A stretch of 64,000 nucleotides of DNA from G963665545 sp963665545 (GCA_963665545.2 CAXXKZ010000013.1:62001-126000); one strand, 5' to 3'; counted from the stretch's first letter, positions 47,845-56,231 are shown. Made by a program: numbers and translations. Notes: generated by a model not told the origin, from the sequence alone.

Positions 47845-48471
47845 TTACTTCGAATACAACTCGACAATCAGGCTTTCATTGATGTCGGCCGACAGTTCAG
47901 CACGATCCGGGGGTGATTTGTAGACGCCCTCCATTTTGGTGGCGTCAACTTCCACCCAAGGTGCGATCAGGTCCATTTCCTGGCTCAGTGTCAGCGCCTC
48001 TTTGACCCGCAACTGATTTTTTGCCTTGGCTCTAATGGCAACCGCATCTTCGGCCCGAATTTGAAAAGAAGGAATATTCACGGTTTTACCGTTCACTTCG
48101 ATTCCCTTATGGGATACCAGTTGCCGGGCCTGGGCCCGGGTTACGGCAAAACCCATCCGGTACACGACGTTGTCCAAGCGCGCTTCGAGCAAGCGCAACA
48201 GGTTTTCACCGGTCGCGCCTTTCTGCCTGGCAGCCTTCTTGTAATAATTGCGAAACTGCTTTTCCAGCACGCCGTAGACTCTTCTTACCTTCTGCTTCTC
48301 TCGAAGCTGCAAGGCATAGTCGGACAAGCGCTGACGACGAGATGCACCATGCTGGCCGGGCGGCTGGTTGAGTTTGCACTTGGACTCAAGGCCGCGCGCA
48401 GGGCTTTTGAGTTCGAGATCGACCCCTTCACGGCGTGCAAGTTTACAAGTTGGACCTATATATCTAGCCAT
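47845..48471 (-). CDS. rpsD: 30S ribosomal protein S4
   Basis: Primary 16S rRNA binder (208 residues) and, in E. coli, translational repressor of the alpha operon. ATG 48471 gives MARYIGPTCKLARREGVDL. A 15-codon upstream extension overlaps rpsK and is rejected. The S4 RNA-binding motif is LDNVVYRMGFAVTRAQARQL with the VNGKTVNIPSFQI strand. Confidence 0.98.
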   Translation of the reverse strand: MARYIGPTCKLARREGVDLELKSPARGLESKCKLNQPPGQHGASRRQRLSDYALQLREKQKVRRVYGVLEKQFRNYYKKAARQKGATGENLLRLLEARLDNVVYRMGFAVTRAQARQLVSHKGIEVNGKTVNIPSFQIRAEDAVAIRAKAKNQLRVKEALTLSQEMDLIAPWVEVDATKMEGVYKSPPDRAELSADINESLIVELYSK

Positions 48472-48485
48472 TCTGAATGCTCCAA

Positions 48486-48869
48486 TCAGACGCGACGTTT
48501 CTTTGGCGGACGACATCCATTGTGTGGAATCGGCGTCACGTCAGTTATGTTGGTTATTTTGTAGCCCACCGCATGGAGGGCCCTCACCGAAGACTCGCGC
48601 CCAGGGCCTGGGCCCTTGACCCGTACTTCCAGGTTCTTCAAACCGTAATCCAGTGCTGCCCGCCCGGCAGTTTCAGCCGCCACCTGCGCAGCAAAAGGCG
48701 TACTTTTTCGTGAGCCGCGAAAACCCGCGCCACCCGAAGTCGCCCAGGCCAAGGCGTTGCCTTGCCGGTCGGTTATGGTGATGATCGTGTTGTTGAAAGA
48801 AGCATGCACGTGGGCGATGCCATCGACCACAGTCTTCTTAACTTTCTTTCGCTTGGTTGGCTTTGCCAT
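48486..48869 (-). CDS. rpsK: 30S ribosomal protein S11
   Basis: Platform protein of the small subunit (127 residues), contacting the mRNA exit region. Blocks: GIAHVHASFNNTIITITD, GNALAWATSGGAGFRGSRKS, VKGPGPGRESSVRAL and the C-terminal TPIPHNGCRPPKKRRV. It sits 16 bases after rpsM and 14 before rpsD. Confidence 0.99.
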   Translation of the reverse strand: MAKPTKRKKVKKTVVDGIAHVHASFNNTIITITDRQGNALAWATSGGAGFRGSRKSTPFAAQVAAETAGRAALDYGLKNLEVRVKGPGPGRESSVRALHAVGYKITNITDVTPIPHNGCRPPKKRRV

Positions 48870-48885
48870 TTCCTATCTACCTTGA

Positions 48886-49242
48886 TTATCGCTTAATGGG
48901 ACGACGCGGGCCCTTGCGGGTGCGTGCATTGGTTTTGGTCTGCTGTCCCCTGACAGGCAGACCCCGGCGGTGCCGCAGCCCACGGTAGGCACCCAGGTCC
49001 ATCAAGCGCTTGATATTCATCGCCACTTCACGCCTCAGGTCACCTTCCACGCTGAAGCGCGTGATCTGCGCACGGATACCTTCGATCTCGGACTCCGTGA
49101 GATCACGGATCTTGGTCTCGGGTGGCACGCCTGCCACCTCACAAATCTGGAAGGCACGCGAGCGACCGATGCCATAGATGTGGGTCAAACCCACCCAGGT
49201 ATGTTTTTGGACCGGTATATTGACTCCTGCGATACGAGCCAT
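48886..49242 (-). CDS. rpsM: 30S ribosomal protein S13
   Basis: Head protein of the small subunit (118 residues) that bridges to L5 and contacts tRNA. Marks: MARIAGVNIPVQKHTWVGLT, YGIGRSRA, the YRGLRHRRGLPVRGQ segment and the basic tail TRKGPRRPIKR. First gene of the alpha operon. A hairpin-containing leader lies upstream (separate entry). Confidence 0.99.
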   Translation of the reverse strand: MARIAGVNIPVQKHTWVGLTHIYGIGRSRAFQICEVAGVPPETKIRDLTESEIEGIRAQITRFSVEGDLRREVAMNIKRLMDLGAYRGLRHRRGLPVRGQQTKTNARTRKGPRRPIKR

Positions 49243-49265
49243 AATGTTTCACTCCTGAAAACTGG

Positions 49266-49287
49266 GTGCCGCGAAAGTAAACGGCAC
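49266..49287 (-). promoter_or_regulatory. Hairpin in the rpsM leader (possible S4 control site)
   Basis: gtgccg at 49266-49271 pairs with cggcac at 49282-49287 in the 92-base gap between rpmJ and rpsM. S4 represses the alpha operon through an RNA structure in this place in E. coli. Only a simple hairpin is visible here, so homology to that pseudoknot is unproven. Confidence 0.35.
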
Positions 49288-49334
49288 ATTATTTCGATAT
49301 CAATTCTATTGATGCGGCAACACCTCGGTGCCAA

Positions 49335-49448
49335 TCACCCCTGCCTTTGTTTGTGCTTCTTGTCCGTGCAAACCACGTACACCACGCCCCTACGGCGGAC
49401 AATTCTGCAATTTCTGCATATTTTCTTTACTGAAGCCTGCACTTTCAT
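49335..49448 (-). CDS. rpmJ: 50S ribosomal protein L36
   Basis: A 37-residue zinc-ribbon protein of the large subunit, MKVQASVKKICRNCRIVRRR, ending CTDKKHKQRQG. The metal ligands C11, C14, C27 and the histidine are all kept, so this is the zinc-bound form. It lies 81 bases after secY, the usual position. Confidence 0.97.
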   Translation of the reverse strand: MKVQASVKKICRNCRIVRRRGVVYVVCTDKKHKQRQG

Positions 49449-49529
49449 ATTTGCTACTCCCTGGTATCTTCGCTGATGTTGCATTGCACCCTCTGCTGCG
49501 ATGCAGCACAGCCAATACACCATGTAATA

Positions 49530-50873
49530 TCAACGGCGGACAACACCCGACCGGCCGTAGGACTTGAGGTTTGCCTTTTTCATCAAACTGTCGTATTGAT
49601 GCGAAATCAGGTGCGCCTGTACCTGTGCAATAAAGTCCATGATGACGACCACCACAATCAACACAGAGGTGCCGCCGAAATAGAACGGTACGGCCCATAC
49701 GACCCGAAGAATATCCGGCAACAGACACACGGTAACCAGATACAAGGACCCAAACATCGTCAGCCGGGTCAGCACGTTGTCAATGTAATCCGCCGTTTGG
49801 CGGCCGGGCCGAATCCCCGGAATAAACGCCCCCGAACGCTTCAGGTTGTCGGCCGTTTCCTTTGAATTGAATACCATCGCCGTGTAAAAGAAACAGAAAA
49901 ATATGATCAGCCCCGAATACAAAACGGTGTAGGCAAGGTTGCCGGGCGTTAACGCAGCCGACACGTCGGTGAGAAAAGCCATTCCCGGACTGCCACTGAA
50001 CCACGTCGCCAGGGTCGATGGAAAAATCACAATGGCCGAGGCGAAAATTGCCGGAATGACGCCCGACATATTCACTTTCAGAGGCAAGTGAGTCGATTGA
50101 TTCTGGTACGCCACCCGGCCTTGTCTTTGAGCATAGTTGACGGTAATTCTCCGCTGACCGCGTTCTACCCGCACAATGAAGTAAATGACGCCCAATATCA
50201 GCACGATAATGAACAACACAGCCGGAATGCTCAGCTGACCGGTATTGACCAATTCCAGGGTTCCCGCCACCGCACGTGGCAGCCCCGCCACGATGCCTGC
50301 GAAAATGATCAGCGAGATGCCGTTACCGACGCCTCGTTCTGTAATCTGTTCACCCAGCCACATCAGGAAGATCGTTCCCGCGGTCAGGGTCACCATGGCG
50401 GTGAAAATGAATCCGAAACCAGGCGAGAGAACTACCGTGCCCTGCCCCTGCAATGCAAAAGCGACACCACCGGCCTGAACGCCCGCCAGCAGCACTGTGA
50501 AGTTGCGCGTGTACTGGGTGATTTTCTGACGTCCACTGGACCCTTCTTTCTTGAGCGCGGCCAAATGCGGGATGGAGGTGCTCATCAACTGCATGATGAT
50601 GGATGCAGAAATATACGGCATGACACCCAGAGCAAAGAGAGAAAATCGTTCCAGGGCACCACCGGTAAACAGGTTGAGCACGTCGACGATTGTTCCCTGC
50701 TGAGAATTCATGAATTGCAGCAATGCCTGCGGATTGACACCGGGCACCGGAATGAACGTTCCGATGCGATAAATGATCAACGCCGCAAATACGAATAGCA
50801 GGCGCTGGCGCAATTCCGTCAGGCGACCGATGCCGCCCAGTGTTTCAGCCAGGGGTGATGGGGATCTGGCCAT
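49530..50873 (-). CDS. secY: Protein translocase subunit SecY
   Basis: Central channel of the Sec translocon (447 residues, ten membrane helices). Marks: LRQRLLFVFAALIIYRIGTFIPVPG, the plug region following helix 1, MPYISASIIMQL, AYQNQSTHLPLKVNMSGVIPAIFASAI, and FKKSGAFIPGIRPG-type sequence (here NLKRSGAFIPGIRPGRQTADY). Its start overlaps the stop of rplO by one base. Confidence 0.98.
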   Translation of the reverse strand: MARSPSPLAETLGGIGRLTELRQRLLFVFAALIIYRIGTFIPVPGVNPQALLQFMNSQQGTIVDVLNLFTGGALERFSLFALGVMPYISASIIMQLMSTSIPHLAALKKEGSSGRQKITQYTRNFTVLLAGVQAGGVAFALQGQGTVVLSPGFGFIFTAMVTLTAGTIFLMWLGEQITERGVGNGISLIIFAGIVAGLPRAVAGTLELVNTGQLSIPAVLFIIVLILGVIYFIVRVERGQRRITVNYAQRQGRVAYQNQSTHLPLKVNMSGVIPAIFASAIVIFPSTLATWFSGSPGMAFLTDVSAALTPGNLAYTVLYSGLIIFFCFFYTAMVFNSKETADNLKRSGAFIPGIRPGRQTADYIDNVLTRLTMFGSLYLVTVCLLPDILRVVWAVPFYFGGTSVLIVVVVIMDFIAQVQAHLISHQYDSLMKKANLKSYGRSGVVRR

Positions 50874-51304
50874 TATTCCACCTTGCCTCCGGCTGCTTCG
50901 ATTGCACCTTGAGCGCCCTTGGTCACGCCCAGACCGACCACATTGACGGCACGCTCCAGGCTGCCTGTATTAATAATTTTCACTTTGCGTATAAGATGTC
51001 CGACGATGCCCTCGGCCTTCAGGGTCTCGAGATTGATATCGTCCACTTTCATGGCAGCAATCTGATACAGCCGCACTTCAGCGTTATAACGTGCCGTGCG
51101 GGATGCAAAACCCCTCTTCGGCAACCGCCGCTGCAAGGGCATCTGGCCACCCTCGAACCCGACCTTGTGATATCCGCCACTGCGCGATTTTTGGCCTTTA
51201 TGGCCGCGCCCAGCAGTTTTACCCACGCCCGAGCCCATGCCACGACCGACGCGCTTGCGCGTTTTCTTGCTACCGTCTGCTGGACTTAAACTATTCAATT
51301 TCAT
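50873..51304 (-). CDS. rplO: 50S ribosomal protein L15
   Basis: Large-subunit assembly protein (143 residues). The glycine-rich N-terminus KRVGRGMGSGVGKTAGRGHKGQ and the GFEGGQMPLQRRLPKRGF block are diagnostic. Coupled to secY by a 1-base overlap, and 36 bases after rpmD. Confidence 0.98.
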   Translation of the reverse strand: MKLNSLSPADGSKKTRKRVGRGMGSGVGKTAGRGHKGQKSRSGGYHKVGFEGGQMPLQRRLPKRGFASRTARYNAEVRLYQIAAMKVDDINLETLKAEGIVGHLIRKVKIINTGSLERAVNVVGLGVTKGAQGAIEAAGGKVE

Positions 51305-51340
51305 CAGATACTTTCCTTGCCTGGGTTCGCGAAACAGGTG

Positions 51341-51535
51341 TCAGACCTCTTCCACTCGTACCATGTAGTCAATCTTGTTCACCATGCCACGGACTGAAGG
51401 TGTGTCCTCCAATAACACAGAGTGATGCATACGTTTCAATCCGAGTCCACGCACGCATTCGCGGTGCCTTGGCTGAAACCCAATGGGAGATCGAACCAAG
51501 GTCACCTTAATCTGCTTTTGTTTCTTCTTCGCCAT
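51341..51535 (-). CDS. rpmD: 50S ribosomal protein L30
   Basis: Small large-subunit protein (64 residues), with IKVTLVRSPIGFQPRHRECV, LGLKRMHHSV and the end GMVNKIDYMVRVEEV. The N-terminus MAKKKQKQ is slightly longer and more basic than in E. coli. It starts 5 bases after the rpsE stop. Confidence 0.97.
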   Translation of the reverse strand: MAKKKQKQIKVTLVRSPIGFQPRHRECVRGLGLKRMHHSVLLEDTPSVRGMVNKIDYMVRVEEV

Positions 51536-51540
51536 GACAT

Positions 51541-52053
51541 TTATCCAACTTTCGCCATTATTTCATCAACCGGCTTACCGCGTTTGGCTGCCACTGATTC
51601 GGGATTCTGCATGGCGAGCAGTCCCTTGATGGTGGCGCGGACCAGGTTGATAGGATTATTTGAGCCCAGGCTCTTGGCCAGAACATTGTGGACGCCCACG
51701 GTTTCGAGTACCGCACGCATCGCGCCACCGGCAATCACACCTGTGCCCTCCGAGGCCGGCTGCATATAGATGTGCGAACCGGAATGGCGCGCTTTGACCG
51801 CATGCCACAGCGTGCCGTCCCTCAGGGAGATGTTGATCATGTTACGGCGTGCTTTTTCCATTGATTTCTGGATAGCCACCGGAACTTCGCGGGCTTTGCC
51901 ATAGCCAAAACCAACCTGCCCATTTCCATCGCCCACAACACTCAGGGCGGTGAAGCCGAAGATCCGGCCACCTTTGACCACTTTGGCCACACGATTGACC
52001 GATACCAGCTTCTCCAGCAGCCCATCACCATTGTCTCTGTCCATATTCGCCAT
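51541..52053 (-). CDS. rpsE: 30S ribosomal protein S5
   Basis: Small-subunit protein involved in decoding accuracy (170 residues). RNA-binding start LVSVNRVAKVVKGGRIFGFTAL, the GKAREVPVAIQKSMEKAR block, and PASEGTGVIAGGAMRAVLE are standard. 52 bases separate it from rplR. Confidence 0.99.
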   Translation of the reverse strand: MANMDRDNGDGLLEKLVSVNRVAKVVKGGRIFGFTALSVVGDGNGQVGFGYGKAREVPVAIQKSMEKARRNMINISLRDGTLWHAVKARHSGSHIYMQPASEGTGVIAGGAMRAVLETVGVHNVLAKSLGSNNPINLVRATIKGLLAMQNPESVAAKRGKPVDEIMAKVG

Positions 52054-52105
52054 GTTTTCTACCTGTTTCTTTCGGCTCTCATTGATGCCGATTAATCAGC
52101 CCAAA

Positions 52106-52462
52106 TCAGAATTTCAGTCCGCATTCGCGCGCTGCATCGGCCAGTTCCTTGATCCGCCCGTGGTATTTGAAACCCGAACGATCAAATGAAACCACTTCCA
52201 CACCGGCTTTGGCCGCCCTTTCGGCGACTGCCTTGCCGACCGCAGCGGCGGCTTCCTTGTTACTGGTACTGCTCAAATCTCCCCGCACATCCTTTTGCAA
52301 TGTGGATGCTGCAGCCAAGACGGTACCGCCCTCCGGGGCGATGACCTGCGCATAAATATGCCTGCCACTGCGGTGCACAGTCAGGCGTACCCTTTGCAGT
52401 CGCCTCACTTGTGCCCTGACTTTTGCTGCTCGACGCAAACGGGCCGCTTTTTTCTTGTCCAT
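52106..52462 (-). CDS. rplR: 50S ribosomal protein L18
   Basis: 5S rRNA-binding protein (118 residues). ATG 52462 gives MDKKKAARLRRAAKVR, matching the family; a TTG two codons upstream is discounted. Conserved parts are LTVHRSGRHIYAQVIAP, AAAAVGKAVAERA and SFDRSGFKYHGRIKELADAA. Confidence 0.98.
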   Translation of the reverse strand: MDKKKAARLRRAAKVRAQVRRLQRVRLTVHRSGRHIYAQVIAPEGGTVLAAASTLQKDVRGDLSSTSNKEAAAAVGKAVAERAAKAGVEVVSFDRSGFKYHGRIKELADAARECGLKF

Positions 52463-52482
52463 CTTCAATTCCTCTCCAGCGA

Positions 52483-53010
52483 TCAGGCTTTCTTCGCTTC
52501 TTTTCGGATAACGCGCTCATCGGAATATCGAACGCCCTTTCCTTTGTACGGTTCGGGTGGTCTGAATGCGCGAATTTCCGCGGCAACCTGGCCGACCCGC
52601 TGTTTGTCGCAGCCCTTCACCGTGATCTCGGTCTGGGTCGGCACTTCGATCGTGATGCCCTCCGGAGCTGAGAATTCGATCGAGTGTGAATAACCCAATG
52701 CCATGGTGAGTTTTGACCCGGAAACCTGGGCGCGATACCCAACACCAACCAGGGTCAGCTTTTTCTCAAAGCCGTTCGAGACGCCGACAACCATATTGTT
52801 GACCAGAGAACGGAAGGTCCCCGCCATGGCCACGGCTGCATCGTTGGCAGGGACTGTGCGAATCACATTGTCTTCCAATTCGATCGTAATGTTTGCATGC
52901 AGTTTCAGCGATAAGTCGCCCATTGGGCCCTTAACGCTCACCGAACCGTCGGCGACCTTCACATCAACGCCGGATGGAATTTCTACAGGTGTTTTCGCTA
53001 TACGAGACAT
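52483..53010 (-). CDS. rplF: 50S ribosomal protein L6
   Basis: Large-subunit protein near the GTPase centre (175 residues), with a two-domain structure. Start MSRIAKTPVEIPSGVDV; the conserved C-terminal block contains GCDKQRVGQVAAEIRAFRPP and PYKGKGVRYSDE. It lies 10 bases after rpsH. Confidence 0.99.
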   Translation of the reverse strand: MSRIAKTPVEIPSGVDVKVADGSVSVKGPMGDLSLKLHANITIELEDNVIRTVPANDAAVAMAGTFRSLVNNMVVGVSNGFEKKLTLVGVGYRAQVSGSKLTMALGYSHSIEFSAPEGITIEVPTQTEITVKGCDKQRVGQVAAEIRAFRPPEPYKGKGVRYSDERVIRKEAKKA

Positions 53011-53020
53011 TGCATACTCC

Positions 53021-53416
53021 TCAAGTCACCACGCAAAGCACTTCGCCGCCCTGCCCGGCTTCGCGAGCCGCGGAGTCGGTCATAATGCCTTTCGAGGTAC
53101 TGACGATGGCCACGCCCAAGCCGTTCAGGATGTGAGGCAAATCTTCCTTGCCGCGATACTGACGCAAACCGGGGCGGCTCACTCTGTTCAAGGTGTCAAT
53201 GACACCCTGGCCATTCTGATATTTGAGGGTGATTTCCAGACCCGGTTTTCCATCAAGCTCGGCATCACGATAATCACTGATATAGCCCTCATCCTTCAGC
53301 ACGCTCGCGATTCCCGACTTCACTTTGGAAGCCGGCATCAGCACGGTCGCTTTCTCCACCTGTTGTGCGTTGCGGATTCGTGTCAGCATGTCCGCTATGG
53401 GGTCACTCATACTCAT
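53021..53416 (-). CDS. rpsH: 30S ribosomal protein S8
   Basis: 16S rRNA binder (131 residues) that in E. coli also represses the spc operon. Blocks: SDPIADMLTRIRNAQQ, NRVSRPGLRQY, LGVAIVSTSKGIMTD and the end GGEVLCVVT. ATG 53416 (MSMSDP) is favoured, with GAGG 10 bases before; ATG 53410 is also possible. Confidence 0.98.
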   Translation of the reverse strand: MSMSDPIADMLTRIRNAQQVEKATVLMPASKVKSGIASVLKDEGYISDYRDAELDGKPGLEITLKYQNGQGVIDTLNRVSRPGLRQYRGKEDLPHILNGLGVAIVSTSKGIMTDSAAREAGQGGEVLCVVT

Positions 53417-53431
53417 TGTGCTGTTTCCTCG

Positions 53432-53737
53432 TTACCAACTGGCTTTGCGCAAACCCGGCACGTCACCGCGCATGGCTGCTTCACGCAGCTTGTTACGGCC
53501 CAGACCAAATTTGCGATAAAAACCCCGCGGCCTTCCCGAAATGGCGCAGCGGTTTCTCTGCCTGCTCGGACTGGAGTCACGTGGCAGTTTCTGCAGCTTG
53601 AACATCGCGTTCTGCTGGTCTTCAAAACTCACGTCCGGGCTGGAGATGATCGCCTTGAGCTCGGCGCGTTGACTGGCGTATCTTTTTACCAGCTTGGTGC
53701 GTCGCTTTTCGCGATTGATCATTGATACTTTGGCCAT
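53432..53737 (-). CDS. rpsN: 30S ribosomal protein S14
   Basis: Head protein of the small subunit (101 residues). This is the long, zinc-free form: the CxxC pairs are absent and RNRCAISGRPRGFYRKFGLGRN is the conserved block, ending GLRKASW. It follows rplE by 41 bases. Confidence 0.98.
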   Translation of the reverse strand: MAKVSMINREKRRTKLVKRYASQRAELKAIISSPDVSFEDQQNAMFKLQKLPRDSSPSRQRNRCAISGRPRGFYRKFGLGRNKLREAAMRGDVPGLRKASW

Positions 53738-53778
53738 GATTAAATCCTGTCTACTTTTCGCAATTAACTTTTCGCAAT

Positions 53779-54321
53779 TTACTTTTCTTTAAACGGGAAA
53801 CTAAAAGCGCTCATAAGCGCCATGGCTTCCTCGTCCGATTTGGCTGTGGTGGTGATCGTAATGTCCATGCCACGGATGGTGTCGATCTGATCGTAGTCAA
53901 TTTCTGGGAACATGATCTGCTCTTTCACGCCCATGGAATAGTTTCCACGGCCGTCGAAAGATTTGCGATTGAGCCCACGAAAATCCCGCACTCTGGGGAT
54001 GGCAACGTTGACAAGGCGATCCAGGAATTCATACATCTTGTCGCGCCGCAACGTGACCTTGCAGCCAACCGGCCAACCGTCACGAATTTTGAAGGACGCC
54101 ACGGATCGTTTGGCATTAGTGACGATGGGTTTCTGCCCGGCAATCGCCGTCATGTCTGCCACGGCGCGATCCATTACTTTTTTGTCAGCCACAGCTTCAC
54201 CCACACCCATATTGAGTGTGACCTTGGTGAATTTCGGCACCTGCATGACACTGTCGTACTTGAATTGCTTCATCAATTCAGGAACAACCTCGTCCTTATA
54301 AAAATCCTGTAATCGAGCCAT
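53779..54321 (-). CDS. rplE: 50S ribosomal protein L5
   Basis: 5S rRNA binder (180 residues from ATG 54321) making the bridge to S13. Start MARLQDFYKDEVVPELM; conserved MNMGVGEA-type block (LNMGVGEAVADKK), GQKPIVTNAKRSVASFKIR and RGLNRKSFDGRGNYSMGV. Unusually, 228 bases separate it from rplX upstream, filled by a tandem repeat. Confidence 0.98.
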   Translation of the reverse strand: MARLQDFYKDEVVPELMKQFKYDSVMQVPKFTKVTLNMGVGEAVADKKVMDRAVADMTAIAGQKPIVTNAKRSVASFKIRDGWPVGCKVTLRRDKMYEFLDRLVNVAIPRVRDFRGLNRKSFDGRGNYSMGVKEQIMFPEIDYDQIDTIRGMDITITTTAKSDEEAMALMSAFSFPFKEK

Positions 54322-54338
54322 CAATCTATTACCTCAAA

Positions 54339-54541
54339 TGAATTTCCGGTTGGCGCATAGCGCCAGAGGAAACTCCAAATCTCGCCGCCTTCTGGTTACG
54401 ACTTTCACTGCACAGCAGTGAATGAAGTGGCCAGTAAACATCCTGTGAATTTCCGGTTGGCGCATAGCGCCAGAGGAAATTCCAAATCTCGCCGTCTTCT
54501 GGTTACGGCTTTCACTGCAAAGCAGTGAATGAAGTGGCCAG
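54339..54541. repeat. 96-bp hairpin repeat in tandem inside the spc operon
   Basis: Copies at 54339-54434 and 54446-54541 (period 107) differ at about four positions. Each contains tggcgc-ata-gcgcca and ttcactgc-aca/aaa-gcagtgaa. An outer stem (cttctggttac with gtggccagaag) pairs fully only on the plus strand if G-U pairs are allowed. The pair fills the rplE-rplX gap and resembles a REP-like element. No transposase is nearby. Confidence 0.9.
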
Positions 54542-54549
54542 AAGACACC

Positions 54550-54867
54550 CTAAATATCTACAGCTTCGCCAGTGGCCCGGAAAATCCGAACCTTGTGTCC
54601 ATCGTCGAGCGTCTTGAAGCTCACCTTGTCCTTTTCGCCAGTGGCCGCGTTGAACAGCGCCACATTGGATACCTGAATAGGCGATTCACGTTCGATGATT
54701 CCGCCCGCCTGATTGAGTCCGGGATTCGGCTTCTGGTGCTTTTTGACCAGGTTCACGTTTTCCACCAGGAGACGATCGTTACCCAGTACGCGAAGCACAT
54801 GCCCACGCTGGCCTTTGCTACGGCCTGTGATCACGATCACTTCATCGCCTTTGTGTATTCGTTTCAT
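54550..54867 (-). CDS. rplX: 50S ribosomal protein L24
   Basis: Assembly-initiator protein of the large subunit (105 residues from ATG 54867). The KOW motif is IHKGDEVIVITGRSKGQRGHV, followed by VNLVKKHQKPNP and GGIIERESPIQVSNVAL. The stop lies 8 bases from the tandem repeat. Confidence 0.98.
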   Translation of the reverse strand: MKRIHKGDEVIVITGRSKGQRGHVLRVLGNDRLLVENVNLVKKHQKPNPGLNQAGGIIERESPIQVSNVALFNAATGEKDKVSFKTLDDGHKVRIFRATGEAVDI

Positions 54868-54895
54868 AACAAATTCCTCTGTCTCCGGTGCCGCT

Positions 54896-55263
54896 TCAGA
54901 GAACTTCCGGCGCCAACGAGACAATCTTCATAAACTTTTCAGTCCGGAGCTCACGGGTAACCGGTCCGAAAATTCGTGTACCGATCGGCTCGTGCTTTCC
55001 GTCCAGCAAAACAGCCGCATTGCCGTCAAACCGGATCAGTGAACCATCGCCTCTTCTGACGCCCGAGCGGGTTCTGACCACGACGGCGTTGTAAACCTCG
55101 CCCTTCTTGACCTTGCCCCGGGAATCGCGTCTTTCACAGTGACTTTGATCACGTCACCGATGTGCGCGTACCGGCGCTTGGATCCCCCCAGCACCTTAAT
55201 ACACTGAACCCGTCGTGCACCGCTGTTATCCGCGGCAGCAAGCATACTTTGCATCTGTATCAT
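54896..55263 (-). pseudogene. rplN: 50S ribosomal protein L14 with a one-base frameshift
   Basis: The first part, MIQMQSMLAAADNSGARRV through VKDAIP, is normal L14. It then shifts frame at the run CCCCGGG (55116-55122). The rest, VVRTRSGVRRGDGSLIRFDG to FMKIVSLAPEVL, is intact in the next frame. The span of 368 bases equals 122 codons plus a stop minus one base, so one missing base explains everything. L14 is essential, therefore a sequencing or assembly error in the homopolymer is more likely than real loss. If corrected, the gene is complete. Confidence 0.9.
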
Positions 55264-55307
55264 TTTCGATATCCTTGGCTTTGTTCGCTCATCGGAACTC
55301 TCAGGTG

Positions 55308-55568
55308 CTACTCAGCACGATCTAAAATTTCCACGACCCGCCAGCTCTTTGTCTTGGAGAGCGGCCGGCATTCCTTGATCCGTACGGTATCTCCTTCACC
55401 GCAGCTGTTTTCCTCGTCATGGGCATGCACCTTGGTGGAGCGTTTGATGTACTTCCCATACAGCGGATGTTTAACTTGTCTTTCCAGCAATACCGTCACG
55501 GTCTTGTCTGCTTTGTCGCTGATCACTCTTCCGGTCTTGGTGCGTGTCAGCGGTTCATTGGTATTCAT
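55308..55568 (-). CDS. rpsQ: 30S ribosomal protein S17
   Basis: Primary 16S rRNA binder with an OB fold (86 residues). Marks: RTKTGRVISDKADKTVTVLLER, KHPLYGKYIKRSTKVHAHDE and GDTVRIKECRPLSKTKSWRV. Its start overlaps the rpmC stop by 4 bases. Confidence 0.98.
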   Translation of the reverse strand: MNTNEPLTRTKTGRVISDKADKTVTVLLERQVKHPLYGKYIKRSTKVHAHDEENSCGEGDTVRIKECRPLSKTKSWRVVEILDRAE

Positions 55569-55807
55569 GAGGCGTCACCTTCTTGTTGATCAATGGCCTT
55601 GTCATTCAGGGCCTTCTCATTCCGCGCCTGCTCGTTCAAAATGGTTCGAACCCGGGCAATGTCCCGACGGATCCGGCGCAGCTCATGTGGCGTGACCCAT
55701 TGTCCGGTGCCTTTCTGCATCCGCAAGCTGAATTGTTCCTTCAACAATTCGGACAGCTCCGAGCGCAAATCACCGGGTTGTTTCGTTCTCAATTCCTGCG
55801 CTTCCAT
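55565..55807 (-). CDS. rpmC: 50S ribosomal protein L29
   Basis: Two-helix protein at the tunnel exit (80 residues). LKEQFSLRMQKGTGQWVTPHELRRIRRDIARVRT contains the family core, given here by position about 23-56. The C-terminus is extended by some 18 acidic and polar residues beyond E. coli L29. ATG 55807 overlaps the rplP stop by one base; a GTG one codon earlier is possible. Confidence 0.95.
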   Translation of the reverse strand: MEAQELRTKQPGDLRSELSELLKEQFSLRMQKGTGQWVTPHELRRIRRDIARVRTILNEQARNEKALNDKAIDQQEGDAS

Positions 55808-56220
55808 CACAATACGGACCTCTTTACAAAGCTTGTCCGCACGGCCAGCTTGGCAGAGGCCAATCTGAATGCCTCACGAGCCTGATCTTCGGTAACGCCC
55901 TGGATTTCATACATCACGCGGCCCGGTTGAATGGGGGCCACCCAATACTCGACGTTTCCTTTGCCCTTGCCCATGCGGACCTCAACGGGTTTCTTCGAAA
56001 CGGGCTTGTCGGGAAACACCCTGATCCAGAGTTTTCCGCCGCGTTTCACATAGCGGGTAATTGCACGGCGCGCGGCCTCAATCTGACGGGCGGTAATAAA
56101 TCCACGCGATGTTGCCTTGAGTCCATACTCCCCAAAACTGACGCGATTGCCCACCTGGGCCAGACCGCGATTACGGCCTTTTTGCTGCTTTCTGTATTTT
56201 GTTCGTTTCGGCTGCAACAT
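55807..56220 (-). CDS. rplP: 50S ribosomal protein L16
   Basis: Peptidyl-transferase-proximal protein (137 residues). Start MLQPKRTKYRKQQKGRNRG; FGEYGLKATSRGFITARQIEAAR; RMGKGKGNVEYWVAPIQPG are diagnostic. The last base of the stop is the first base of the rpmC ATG. Confidence 0.99.
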   Translation of the reverse strand: MLQPKRTKYRKQQKGRNRGLAQVGNRVSFGEYGLKATSRGFITARQIEAARRAITRYVKRGGKLWIRVFPDKPVSKKPVEVRMGKGKGNVEYWVAPIQPGRVMYEIQGVTEDQAREAFRLASAKLAVRTSFVKRSVL

Positions 56221-56231
56221 GGTTCTGTCTC

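Noticed and set aside
54896..55263. Programmed frameshifting in rplN
   Set aside because: I see no classical slippery heptamer with downstream pseudoknot, and this is not known for L14; a missing base in a homopolymer is simpler.
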